This document shows positions 30,701-40,100 of a stretch of 64,000 nucleotides of DNA, one piece after another. Location: positions 186,001 through 250,000 of the forward strand of contig NC_018310.1 in the NCBI RefSeq assembly GCF_000234665.1. The letters run 5' to 3'. The stretch comes from Leishmania mexicana MHOM/GT/2001/U1103 (lineage: Eukaryota > Euglenozoa > Kinetoplastea > Trypanosomatida > Trypanosomatidae). The notes under the pieces were generated by a model. That model worked only from the letters and a program-made list of their open reading frames with translations. It ran no database searches and was not told where the DNA came from. A program made the position numbers and the translations under genes. Position 1 is the first letter of the stretch; each line of letters starts with the position of its first letter.

Positions 30701-30805
30701 TGCTGCCTCGGCGTGCCTGGTGACGTGAAGGCGAGGCTGGACCAGGAGCTGGGGCTGCCGTGGCGCGTCAGCGGCAAGTACGGAGAGATTCTGTTTGCTT
30801 GCTGA
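27773..30805 (+). CDS. HAD phosphatase (PHOSPHO-type) fused to a DUF89/ARMT1 domain
   Basis: A protein of 1010 residues with two phosphatase-like domains. Residues 1 to about 300 are a HAD hydrolase: D14 and D16 in VVLDFDYTIVDCNTDE are nucleophile and acid/base, and GDGANDYCP (250-258) is the Mg-binding motif IV. The wording of both motifs is that of PHOSPHO1/PHOSPHO2 phosphatases, which act on phosphocholine, phosphoethanolamine or pyridoxal phosphate. From about 392 to the end is DUF89: PWLHGEIYFYHVLW, D705-N706 in VVMDNVGVE, SDVTPRDFD (751-759), and FKGDLNYRRLVGDR from 887. DUF89/ARMT1 proteins are metal-dependent damage-control phosphatases; a protein methyltransferase activity has also been claimed. 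Both active sites look intact. The domain calls are strong; the physiological substrates are unknown. Confidence 0.9.
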   Translation: MKGIGRQSFLVVLDFDYTIVDCNTDEVIPAALGRRDMQRRLMLEKSRVQWTKLMDTIIAPFHKEELRKAAQDSVTIDPKMPEVFQYLREAQKQYAVAAAGLTSPGDARAAAVQDNMPGFIELNIASDANLLFIDAALDARLPGVKECLPQIHSNPYYDLTAPGVSQSAGLDVCYGPDRPAGSLNVNDEADRDAVYNPGMTRKSRVCWYEPYGHQCQCCLAGGKPNMCKSIIIERLLQTTSLIDPTVIFVGDGANDYCPVLNVLRPRDYMFARRDFPIHHILAGAPHPASSKKGVAGDVGGCCHIGLWRNAAELRELFQLALEHPGARLPTLVRFRDATAQEFRSVTMAKRIPSVLRRVMEELSNASAVSEKGRQRVIELMRDTEANGMVPPLPGQACVPAWLRNYAYVSEYDNVNATDVARRVSPPAGKGKEHLIAPRWGQLPWLHGEIYFYHVLWQCLMMQDVAEGAAEADATAAAGTAATFNVVTQHALHNPLFSQECRVASTPGLVSPPAIEMQSARDVAPLVCRPASIADSVVVRRVQPGSDRPARQVPYAEMVRQPSGCAIPPAATFFSQYRDIFAREKHAVLMDFLKVRVVPMLACQPWDADRDYGGILLRWMLWGNGIDLSMFTLDQLADLHGKAAGGEDKSHAGDVAALREVEKAASLAQDANLVGNEVTKVEAYLQRLLDPDDACNGTRQVDVVMDNVGVECISDLCFGLWYVNQATKLGAAAGAGSARVVYHVKAMPYYVSDVTPRDFDLTLATLEDSFTGEAFEPDATKRMTLKAVLEPFIAQVRDCFARGAFAVDADTVWTQPSEYRDLPPRVINRCFFTQCVSAPTSARDAAATMTGSGVAAALAETGCPGSSGAGLYRMNKAHVQPCSGLVVFKGDLNYRRLVGDRYWDRTDFLTTLAKEERPDLRKAPERYSAVEHSIVEELTQDTPPTALMDSPTFSDVMSAYWPTQVVPVCSIRTIKSECCLGVPGDVKARLDQELGLPWRVSGKYGEILFAC

Positions 30806-30810
30806 GGGCA

Positions 30811-30839
30811 GTCGCGGTGCTGATACTCAGCACCGTGAC
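30811..30839. repeat. Stem-loop directly after the HAD-DUF89 stop codon
   Basis: GTCGCGGTGCTGA (30811-30823) pairs with TCAGCACCGTGAC (30827-30839) over 13 positions with one G-T wobble, closing a 3-nt loop. It begins six bases after the TGA at 30803-30805, within the start of the 3'UTR. Confidence 0.85.
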
Positions 30840-31990
30840 GGTTCGGAGGTGGAAGGGGGGGGCGAGGGGCAGGGGGCAGGGGAGGTGCGCGTGCAGAAGT
30901 GGATGACACGCTCGACTCCTTGCATCCCTTCTCCCCCCCCCCCCCACACACACACCCCGCCGTGACTCACGTCTGTGGGAGGCACGCGTGCGTCACTCTC
31001 TCTTTTCCTCTCCGTCTGCCGTTCATCTTCATCTTACCAGGAAAACAACCAAACATGTCGTACGTGCGCAGGGGCGGGGGACGCGCTGTCATGGGGTGAT
31101 GCACGTGACTTTCCCGCCACACCGCCTGCCCGCTCTCTCGCCACCTCCTGGGGGAGCGGGGGGGGCACCTTCCCCGATCGCCATCCCTATCCTCCTCTCC
31201 CTGCGTCATGAGCCTTGATGGATCGACTGTGCCTAACCTCACCCACGCCACGCCCTTGATTCTCTGCATCTCGCTTGCCGGCGAACACGTCTTCTCACGG
31301 TTGCTCCTCCTCCTCCTTTTCCTTCTCCCTGCTCTTGGCGTACGCGCTTCGGCCGTTGTTATGTGAAAGTTGATTGTGGGGCCGAATCTCCGATTCGCCG
31401 CTCCTGTCACGAAGCGCACGCGCGCAACCATCAACTAGCACGGACGTACACAGCTCTCGTTTAGTCCCCCTCCCCCTATCGAAGGAGAGCGCCATCGAGC
31501 GCGACTGCAACGGCGAGCACCGAGGGAGAGGGCTCGAACCGCTCTTGGTACTACTACCTCCCACTTCTACTGCCTATACGGCAGGATCGTGTCCCCTCTC
31601 CCTCCCTCCAGCCCCTGCATCAGCCATCTTGCTCCCGCCCTCTCCACACCTCCATCACACTGACCCAGACCCACACAGACACGCGCGCACACCACTAACT
31701 CTCTCTTTTCAACGTGCACGAGCACGACTTCACCAAGACAACGATCAGCGCCACCACCGCTGCGTGCCACCGCGGCGTGCCGGCGTGCGTGCGTGCGCGT
31801 GCGTGCGGGCGTCTGAGCTTCTCTTCTTTGTTTATGCTTGCGTACTGCTCTCTCTCGCACACACTCTTGCACTCCTCTGCGGGGCTTGTGGTCGAGTGTC
31901 GCTGGACGTGTCCCTTGTCCGGGTACTCTCCACGCACGCACGCACACACTCACACTGAGGGCTCCGTGCGAGTGTGTGCGTGCTCTGTGC

Positions 31991-32024
31991 CGTCTTGTCC
32001 CTCTCCCCCCTCCCCCCTTTCCAG
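31991..32024 (+). promoter_or_regulatory. Predicted spliced-leader acceptor upstream of the 32152 frame
   Basis: A tract of about 30 C and T bases ends in CCAG, with AG at 32023-32024. It suggests that a transcript unit begins here, whatever its correct reading frame. The first ATG after it is at 32115 and opens a 48-codon frame ending at 32261. Confidence 0.5.
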
Positions 32025-32151
32025 CTCCCCCGGCAGCGCTGGCCGAGTGTCTCGCGTCCACCACGCCATCCGACCAACGCCCATCCCGCTGCACGCCGCT
32101 CTTCCTCTTTCCCCATGCCTTTGCGCACACTTCGCGACAACGTACGAGCGC

Positions 32152-33072
32152 ATGCCGCGGCTTCATTGGCGGCAGACGCGTGGTGTGCGTACTTTGTACA
32201 CCGTCGTCCCTCCTGCGCATCCGTCTCGGGTTCTCGGCAATGCCGGCGGCGCAGAAGTTAGCCGTCGCCGTGTGGCAGTGCCACCCGAACATGCCCCTTT
32301 GTATGGCTCTTCAACGTTGTTGCGGCCGTCATCGCAGCCGTTGTCACCTCAGTCACCGTCGGCGGCGCCGGCAGGGCAGGCGCAGTTGTCTTGCAGGCAC
32401 CAAGGGAGACGCCGCAGGCATGGATGGGCACTGGTCTGTCTCTCGCCGGCACTCGTGGTGCTGGTCGCCATGATACAGATGCTCGCGGAACCGGCAAGCA
32501 CCAGCACCAGCCACCACTGCGGCAAGGATATCCTCCCCAGCGGTCTTCGCAGCCGCACGGCAACCGCTACGGCTGTGTGTGCGCGCTGGTCACGTAGGCT
32601 CGATAAATTCTCAGCAACCGTGCCGCCGCAATGTGGCGGCTCTGCACCTCACGTCTCCAGTGCCGGCGACGCGCCGTGGAGGGCAGCTGGCGCACAAGGG
32701 CATCTCGCCGCATGCCCTCCGCGAGACGATGGCGACGACGTGAGCGACGCCGACGGCGACGGGGTGGTGGAGCACGTGGAGGAGGTGGTCTGGGGACGGA
32801 TCAGAGGCACAGGGGGGGGGACCGCGGGCGCGGCCATTACGAGGACACTCAGCGAATGGACGGCTGCACTCCCATCTTTGATGGCTGGTGGGCCCGCCTG
32901 CGCTCGCCTTCGTTATCGTGGTGGCTTTCAAACAGTACATCCTCCACTGGCCGTGACGCTGCGTCGCCTGTGCCGCAGTCTAAAGCGTGCGATGTACACA
33001 CAAGCCAAAGCAAAAGCTCATCAGCAGCTGCAGCCGCAACGGCGTCAACGATGCCGACGCGCACTGATGTGA
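32152..33072 (+). CDS. Doubtful hypothetical protein, 306 residues
   Basis: This is the best single open frame in the 3.3 kb between its neighbours, and it also continues upstream to 31714. From the ATG at 32152 it reads MPRLHWRQTRGVRTLYTVV, then a Pro/Ser-rich part, one possible membrane segment (about 103-120, WALVCLSPALVVLVAMIQ), an acidic stretch (DDGDDVSDADGDGVVEHVEE) and an Arg-rich C terminus. No family is recognised. The other two frames also carry protein-like segments within the same kilobase. A G9 run at about 32812-32820 is a likely place for a frame error, so this may be a decayed gene or a sequencing fault rather than an intact one. Confidence 0.4.
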   Translation: MPRLHWRQTRGVRTLYTVVPPAHPSRVLGNAGGAEVSRRRVAVPPEHAPLYGSSTLLRPSSQPLSPQSPSAAPAGQAQLSCRHQGRRRRHGWALVCLSPALVVLVAMIQMLAEPASTSTSHHCGKDILPSGLRSRTATATAVCARWSRRLDKFSATVPPQCGGSAPHVSSAGDAPWRAAGAQGHLAACPPRDDGDDVSDADGDGVVEHVEEVVWGRIRGTGGGTAGAAITRTLSEWTAALPSLMAGGPACARLRYRGGFQTVHPPLAVTLRRLCRSLKRAMYTQAKAKAHQQLQPQRRQRCRRALM

Positions 33073-34143
33073 TAATGGCGGCACGCGGGAGTGATGATGG
33101 CCATGGGAATCACTTGACCGGGAGGAGGATGACAGCGTATATGCCGACGTCCCGCGCATCCCTTCGGCTTTGTCTCTCTGCCTCTCCTCATGGTTGCTGC
33201 GCATGTGTATGCGCGCTTGTGGGTGTGTCCGCCCACGAGGGGGGGGGGTACCCCCACCCTGCGTCACGGGCGGCCGGGGGTTTCGCCCGCCTCTCCTCCC
33301 CACCTTTCACCACCTTCTCTTCTGTTCTTCGGTCGCTGTCCCTCTCGCTCTCAAACGGGCTCAACTCGGCACCATTCACCGCCGTTCCGTCCTTCTCTCA
33401 CCCCGCCCGTCCTCATCCTGGACTTGGCCGGCTCACCTCGCCCTTCCCGCTCTGCGTTGCCGCACACGCCTCCCAATCCCCCCCCCCCCACCCTCCCCAC
33501 ACGTGCAATGCGGTGTGCCCTCAGCATTCTTCGCACTACACCTTCCGTTTTCGCCTCCATCACTGTGCGCACGCCGCACTCACAGAGATCGAGCGTGGGC
33601 AGGATTGCTCACGTCACTCAGGCGGGACGGTCTTCTTCCCCCCCTCCCCTCTCTCTGTGTGGGCGTGCGTGTATCTGTACTCCAACGCCACATCCTTTGT
33701 AGCCACCGCGACGGCCGACATCGCTCTCGCTGCCCCGCCTTTTCTACTCTGCCTTCTGCCGTTCCCGCGCCTGCCCGTCCCTTCCCCGCCCTCACCAGCC
33801 CCCCCCCCCCACACCTAGCTACACACACACAAGACGGAGAGGTGCGAGGGGAAAGGGAGAGAGGGCAGAGGGGTCGCCTCATCACCATCATCCGTGGCAG
33901 ACGCCGTCTTGCAAGTGCGCCCCTCAGCGTGATAACGGGCTTGTGTCTTCTCTCTTCTCTGTTCATCGGTGCTTCCCTTTTATTTTCTGTGTGCGCCACA
34001 CTCCGTTGACTGCCGCTGCTGCTGCTGCTGCTGTTAGACTTGTAGGCACCCCTTTCCCTCCCTCCCTCCCTCCCAGTCCCGCCTGTGCTGGTGCCTGCAT
34101 GCTCTCCTGCGTGCCTGTCAGTGCTTCGTTGTCTTAGCGGAGA
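33073..34143. other. Intergenic region, no gene seen
   Basis: It holds G runs near 33240, C runs near 33479-33490 and 33801-33811, and long pyrimidine stretches. The last, ending GTCTTAG with AG at 34136-34137, lies just before the kinase start. Frames open here, for example to 33818, run through simple sequence. Confidence 0.6.
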
Positions 34144-37100
34144 ATGCAGCCGCCTCAGCTCAAGCCCGCGCTAGCGGGTACGGCCGATGTGGCCCCGCCG
34201 GCTGCCTTCGCGGGGCCCAGCATGACCTACGATGGGAGCAGCGGCAGGTGCGAGAACTTATATTCGAATCCGTGCTCATGTGAGGAAAGGGACGAGGACG
34301 CTAGCAGCTACTCGGCGGACTACCGCGTCTACCAACAGCGTCCCGGCATCATGCACGCCGCGACACAGCGACGATCTTCATCGTTAGGGCAGCTCTCCGT
34401 TGTGCAGGTGCCGACATCGGTTGCCCCGCTCTCTTCTCCTCCCCAGCCTGCGGTCGCGCGAGCACGTAGCAGCCACTTGCCGCATGTAAACGGCACGTCT
34501 GCGGATCGCTCTGTGTCTGTATCACTGCCGCCAGCCTATTCGGATAGATTCAACGCCCATGTTGTGGGCGACTGCCCAGAACATCATGGCACTGGCTCCT
34601 CATGGTGGTGCTGCGGCAGTAGCTGTGCGACGCGCACAGGTGAAGCGAATGGAAAGGTGCCGGCAGAGGGTGCCGGCTGTAGCGAGCGCTTCTCGTCGCA
34701 TCGCGTCGGCTCAGCGCTGCTGAGCTCCACAGCGGAGATTGCACCCGGGTACCTGCTGGGACTGATAGGTGTTGTGACAGGACTGCTGCTGTTCCTGCCG
34801 TGGTCGTCGAATCCGGTGCACATTTCATTGATGGTGCTGTCGTCGGTGGTAGGGTGCGTGTGTGGCCTGCTCTACTGGGTTTTGGAGCGGCGGTGGCACC
34901 GGCGGTGGCAGCATGGCTTCTACGACGCAAGCGGCGCAGCAGCGGCTTCCTGCAGCGCCGAGGGTGCTCGTGACCGGCACGCTGAGTCTGCCGCTGGCAG
35001 CGCTGCCCCGCGGTATCACGACCACGACGCCGATGAGGAGGTCAGCAGCGTGGATGTGTGCTGCTGCGCTGGCTGCGCAAGCAACCTTCTTGATCGCCAG
35101 CACTTCCGCACTGTGCTGCCGGGGGTTCAGCTGCTTCTGCTTGGTGCCTTTGTGCTGGTGTCACCACAGGTGATGGCAACGTGGACGGCCCCGATGGCGT
35201 CAACGACTGGCCTCGGCGGCGGTGCCATCCTCGCCGACAGTGAAGCAGGACATGGGGGTCGCTACGGGGCCACGCTTTATCCTGTCGAAGCGGTTTGGAA
35301 GACTTGCCTGCTTCACGCGTGGATTGGCATGCGGTTTTCACTGCCGCTTCTGTGGAGCTTGCTGGTGGGCCTCGTGCACATGGCCGTGCTGTTGGCGCAG
35401 TGCCAACACGCCGGCCCGGGCACGCTGCTCACGCTGGTGGTGTGGATGAGCGTGCCGCTGCTCTGCTTCGCCTTTGCGATGTGCATCACAAGGCCCCGGC
35501 CGGCGATGGTGGAGGGACAGCAGCAGCACCAACTGCTGCGAGCCCTCGCCGCTGGTGTGGGTGCGCCGCTGTTGCCTTTTGCGAACTCTTCCAGAGGCCG
35601 GAGCCGTGACGCGTTCGAGGCCACGTACGCGTCCGTGTCGTACGCGAGTCCTTTGACAGCGACGCCGGCTGCTCCTGCGCCAGCCATGCAGTACAGTGCC
35701 CACCCATCTCGTCGGGCGGTCCTCCCTCCGCCACCGGTAGCGGCGTACTCGGCTGCTTCATACGCACAGATGCTCTCGGCGGAAAGCATCGGCGGCAGTT
35801 ACCTTGCCAGGCTGAAGGTGGGCGGGTGGGGGAGCCTCGTACGCGGCGGCGGAGGAGTGAGCATGGCAGCTGCCCGGTACCCCCAAGCCAACTACGGTGA
35901 CCGTGGGACGGCAGTGTTCAGCCATTACGAGTCCGACCAGCGAGTCATTTCGCCGCAGCGGCCGGTGCGCCAACGCTACAATGTCGCGGTACGATCACCG
36001 GCGCCAGAGTTCGTTGACAGTGCGGGGGTGCCGCCGCGCGACAACCTTATCGGCCTCGCGACCGCACATGACACGACCCTGCCTCCGCAGCACGGGCAAG
36101 CACGCGACCCGTCTTCACCCTTGTACCCTCCAAGCTCTCCTCCTCTGGCACTGCGCGAGGCGCGCTACGAGTCTGCTCATCACCCCATCAACACCGTAGG
36201 TGAGGTGATGTATCCCGCGACATCAGCAGCAGCGATGCTCCCATCGTCTGGAGACGGCGCCCATCCATCTCTGTCACTCCCGCAGGCGTCGCGCCAGCTC
36301 GCTCCGCCCTCGCGCTTGTCTAACGTCAGCAGCAGCTCCCCCTCGACAATGCTTGTGGGCAATCTCGGGCCAGCGCCTCAGCCGCGACGGCGGCAACTGC
36401 GCAAGCACGCGCAGCAGGGGACGGCTGGAGAGGTCGAGGAAGCCGGTGTGTTTCGTGACGATGCGGTTGACAGCGACGGCGCCGCGGCGGCGATAGCGCC
36501 AGCAGACTTATGGCATCAGGAGACTCTGCAGCACCGGCGAGCAGGATCGACGACCGCCAAAGAGCAGAGAGTGTGGAGCGGGGTCGTCTCCACCGCCGTG
36601 GCCGCTAAGAGCATGACTGCAGCTGCATCCGCGGCGGATGACGAGGGCTGCACAAACGGCGTTGATGCTCCCCATGTTCCTGTCCACGGCAGCGATGACG
36701 ACGGGGAGGAGTGGGACGACGAGCTGCCCATACCGGCCGGGGCCTCGCTGGAGGACGCGTGCGCGCCGTACCTTGTCCTCGACGCTGCCCTGGTCATTGT
36801 GGACGTCGGCCCGTCCCTGTGCCGGCTTCTGGGTACCACCGTCGACGCTGTCTTGTTCCGCCGACTGCAGGATGTGCTCGCTTGGCTCGATGTTGTGGAG
36901 CAGGAGACGGCGGTGAGGCTGGTGAGCGCCGTCGCGCAGCCTCTGCGCACCGCCGCCGCCGCCGAGCGAGGCGAGAAGCGTGGCGCAGGTGCCCACTCTC
37001 CCAGGGAAGAGAAGGCGAAGAAGGGGAAGGACATGAGGGGGCATCACGACGACAACGAGAACCGCAGCGCGCTATCGGGGGCGGCGAAGCAGCTCGAGAA

Positions 37101-40100
37101 ACCGTCGGAGAAGGGGGTGCGCGACAACGTCGCCGAGGGGGCACCTGTGCGGCGGATCACGCTGCGGGGACACTGCCCCTACTACGTAAAGGCCAGCGGC
37201 AGCACGGGTGCGATCAGCGCCGGTCGATGCAGCCGACGGCCACCGTTTGCCCTTTGCTTCGACGTCTGGGCGGAGCGTCTTGCCGCACCAGCACTGAAGG
37301 CTGGTGGCTCTTGGCGGAGGCGCAAGTCCTCTGCGGTGGGTGGCGGCCGGCAGTTGGCGACGCCTTTTGTGATCATCCTTCGGCGTCCTCTCTTGCATGG
37401 CCTGTGCGATGCGCTGCCGCTGCCTGTTGCACTGGTGCACCCCCGGACGGGGGAGGTGCTGGGCTGGAATCACTACGCCGCGCGGCTGACGGGGTGCACC
37501 GCATATGACATGCTGGGGATGCCCGCGTACGGCAGTTTCGTGTACGAGGGATTTCCCGGCGCTTCCCCGACGACGGCGAGCCAGGGAGGCTTCTCAAGCA
37601 CTGGCCGCCATCTCCCACCACCGCCGCCCCAATCACCGAGTGTGGAGTCCGCGTCGTCCGCGCATCGCCGACAGCGATCATCCAATACGGCTGCGCTGTC
37701 CGCGGCGACAGCGGTCGGCACTGTGCCCGATGGCGAGGTCGCCTCGAACGGCTTTGCACTTCCGTCTGCCAAGTCAACGTTGCCCACCACCGCGGCGCTG
37801 CTACTCTCCTCACATCAGACAACGTCGACAGCCTTTTCTCCCCTCCACGACGCGCGACTGCAGCGGCAGCACGGCGGCGCCGGTAGCCCAACCTTCGTGG
37901 ACCAGGCATCACCGCCGCCGCACGCGGCTGGCCTCTATGGCACTTTCACCGTCGCGGCCTCGCAGCAGCATCGCGACACTCCGCTTCCTGGCTTTTTTTA
38001 CGTGCCTTGCACATGTGCGGCGGCTGCGGTGGCGGGCGTCCCGCTCCCCGCTGTTGGCGACAACGGGGAGCCTGCAGTGACGAGCGCCAGTGGTGGTGGC
38101 GGCGCTCGACCAAGCAGCGCTTCGAGCACTGGCGGCGGGCCGCACCAGATCTCGTCTTTCCAGCCGCCTTGGTCGCTGGCCGGTCGTGGCGGTACTGCGG
38201 CAGCGGCTGCCAGGCACGCAGATCGACTGCCCTCGCAGCTGACCGCCGCCTCGCCGTCCCCTTTTCCCTTCGGAGTCGATGGCGGTGGTGGCGGCAACAC
38301 GAACATCACCAGCGGCGCAGTAGGGGGTGTGCGCTGTCCTCGCCCACCACCGCCACCGCCCCTCGCGGCAGGACTCGAGTGTGGCACCGACTCCGACGAG
38401 GCCGGACTCGCCACCGCCTTTGAGACAGACGGGAACAAGGAGGCGCAGGGAGACGGCGGCGAGGACGTGATGGCGGCACCGTACTGCTCTTCACCTGCCA
38501 TGGTGCGTGGACTGTTGTTTCGCGCCACCTTGCGACCACTGCGGGGTGTTCTGTGCAGCGAGGAGGGTGGCGTAGTCGAGAACCAGCTCGGCGGGCCGCT
38601 GCGGAGGAGCGCGAGCGCCGTGGAAGGCGAGCACGCTGGCGGCCGTGGCGCAGAAGGAAACCCCTTCCTCAATCCGCCGCCGCGTGCGGCGCGCGAAGAG
38701 GAAAGTGCGGCGGTGGAGGAAGAGGACGCAGGGGAAGAGCTAGCGCTCGCTCGGGAGAAGAACATGCAAGCCTATGGCAACGACAAGAGCGCCAGCGACG
38801 AAAGCGGTGGGGCATTGCTGTCGGAGCTGCAGCAGCATCACCGACACCACCGTCTAGACTGCACTGCCGCAGGTGCACGCATGCGGAACAGCGAGTGTGA
38901 GGAAGACAGCGGCGGCGATGGCGAGTCGGCCATGGACGACGAGGACGACACTCCCTTCGACGAGGACGACCTCCCGAAGGCAATGGCCGGGACGATGCAC
39001 GGCGGGCTGACGCTCGCGGCGACGCTAGAGCAGCTCTTCGCCACCAAGGCGATGTCGTGCAACTTCAGGCTGGACAAGGAGTCCGTAGCAGGGCCACGTC
39101 GTAGTGCGGCATCGACCGTGACAACGACGGCGACCGCGGCCTCTGGAGCGCTGCTGAGCTCGGAGCTGCTGCCTCAGTACAGCCTCCGTGAGGCACTGCA
39201 GCAGCTTGCCGCAAGTGAGTCACCTCTCTTGCTCACATTTTCCGAGCCTCCCATCTATGCCACCGCGTGTGCAAGCGCCGAGGCGTTGCTGCAGGAGCGA
39301 CGGCTAAGGCACCGCCGCGTAAGCAGCGTTTCCCCGGACGAGCACGGCTACTCCGGCGTGCTCACGCACGCGAATAACGGCGGCGTTGCTGCTGCGGCCA
39401 GTGGGGGTGGCTGCACCAGCGTGCCGGAAAGCTACCTCGGCACCCCGCCGGCGCCTTTTCTTCACCAGCACCTCCCGCAGGTGCCGGTGCTGTGGGGTGA
39501 CGGGTCAGCCAGCCTCCAGTTCGTGGCTGCCGTGAAGGAGGCGGTGGATTCATACCGGGAGAGCATCGAAGAAGATTCGAGCGGCTACACGGACCTCCTC
39601 GGCCTCCTCTCGCTCAGCGGTGGCAACGGCGGTTGCGGCCCCAGCAGCGGCTATGCGGCGCGTAACTCGTCGTCTTCTCTGACGCCCACCTCCTTCGGCG
39701 GCGCTCCTGATGCCGCCGTGACGACTGCCATCACCGCCGACGCAGCGCGGCAGCTACGCCTCCTCAAGTCCCTCTCTGACCAACTGCTGCAGGCGACGGC
39801 TGCGTACAACCGCACGCGCCAGTCGATGAGTTCCACCACGTGGGGACTCAGCGGCGGCGGCGTTGCTGCGCGCATGTCCCCTTCACCCTCCTCCCCGTCG
39901 CTCTCCCTTGGGCTCTTTGCAGCCCCTCCCGTGCCGGACGCCGACGCTGCAAACGAACGTCACCGTAACACGCGTCGCCCCGGCTCCGCCACAACGCCGT
40001 CGCCGTACAAGGACCATCCTGCTGGCGGGCCGTTTGGAGTCTCTGCGCACCAGTCCCCGTTCCAGCCACCGCCGCCGCCTCCACAGCTCGCCTTTACCGG

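Larger units (their letters stand above)
30806..32151. other. Intergenic region, no gene seen
   Basis: It holds a stem-loop at 30811-30839 just after the upstream stop, a C run at about 30932-30945, and pyrimidine tracts. The longest ends in AG at 32023-32024. Open frames through here are simple-sequence. Confidence 0.55.

Noticed and set aside
31520..31600. tRNA-like B-box match on the minus strand (GGTTCGAGCCC at about 31529-31539)
   Set aside because: No A box, acceptor stem or cloverleaf could be drawn around it; the match is chance.
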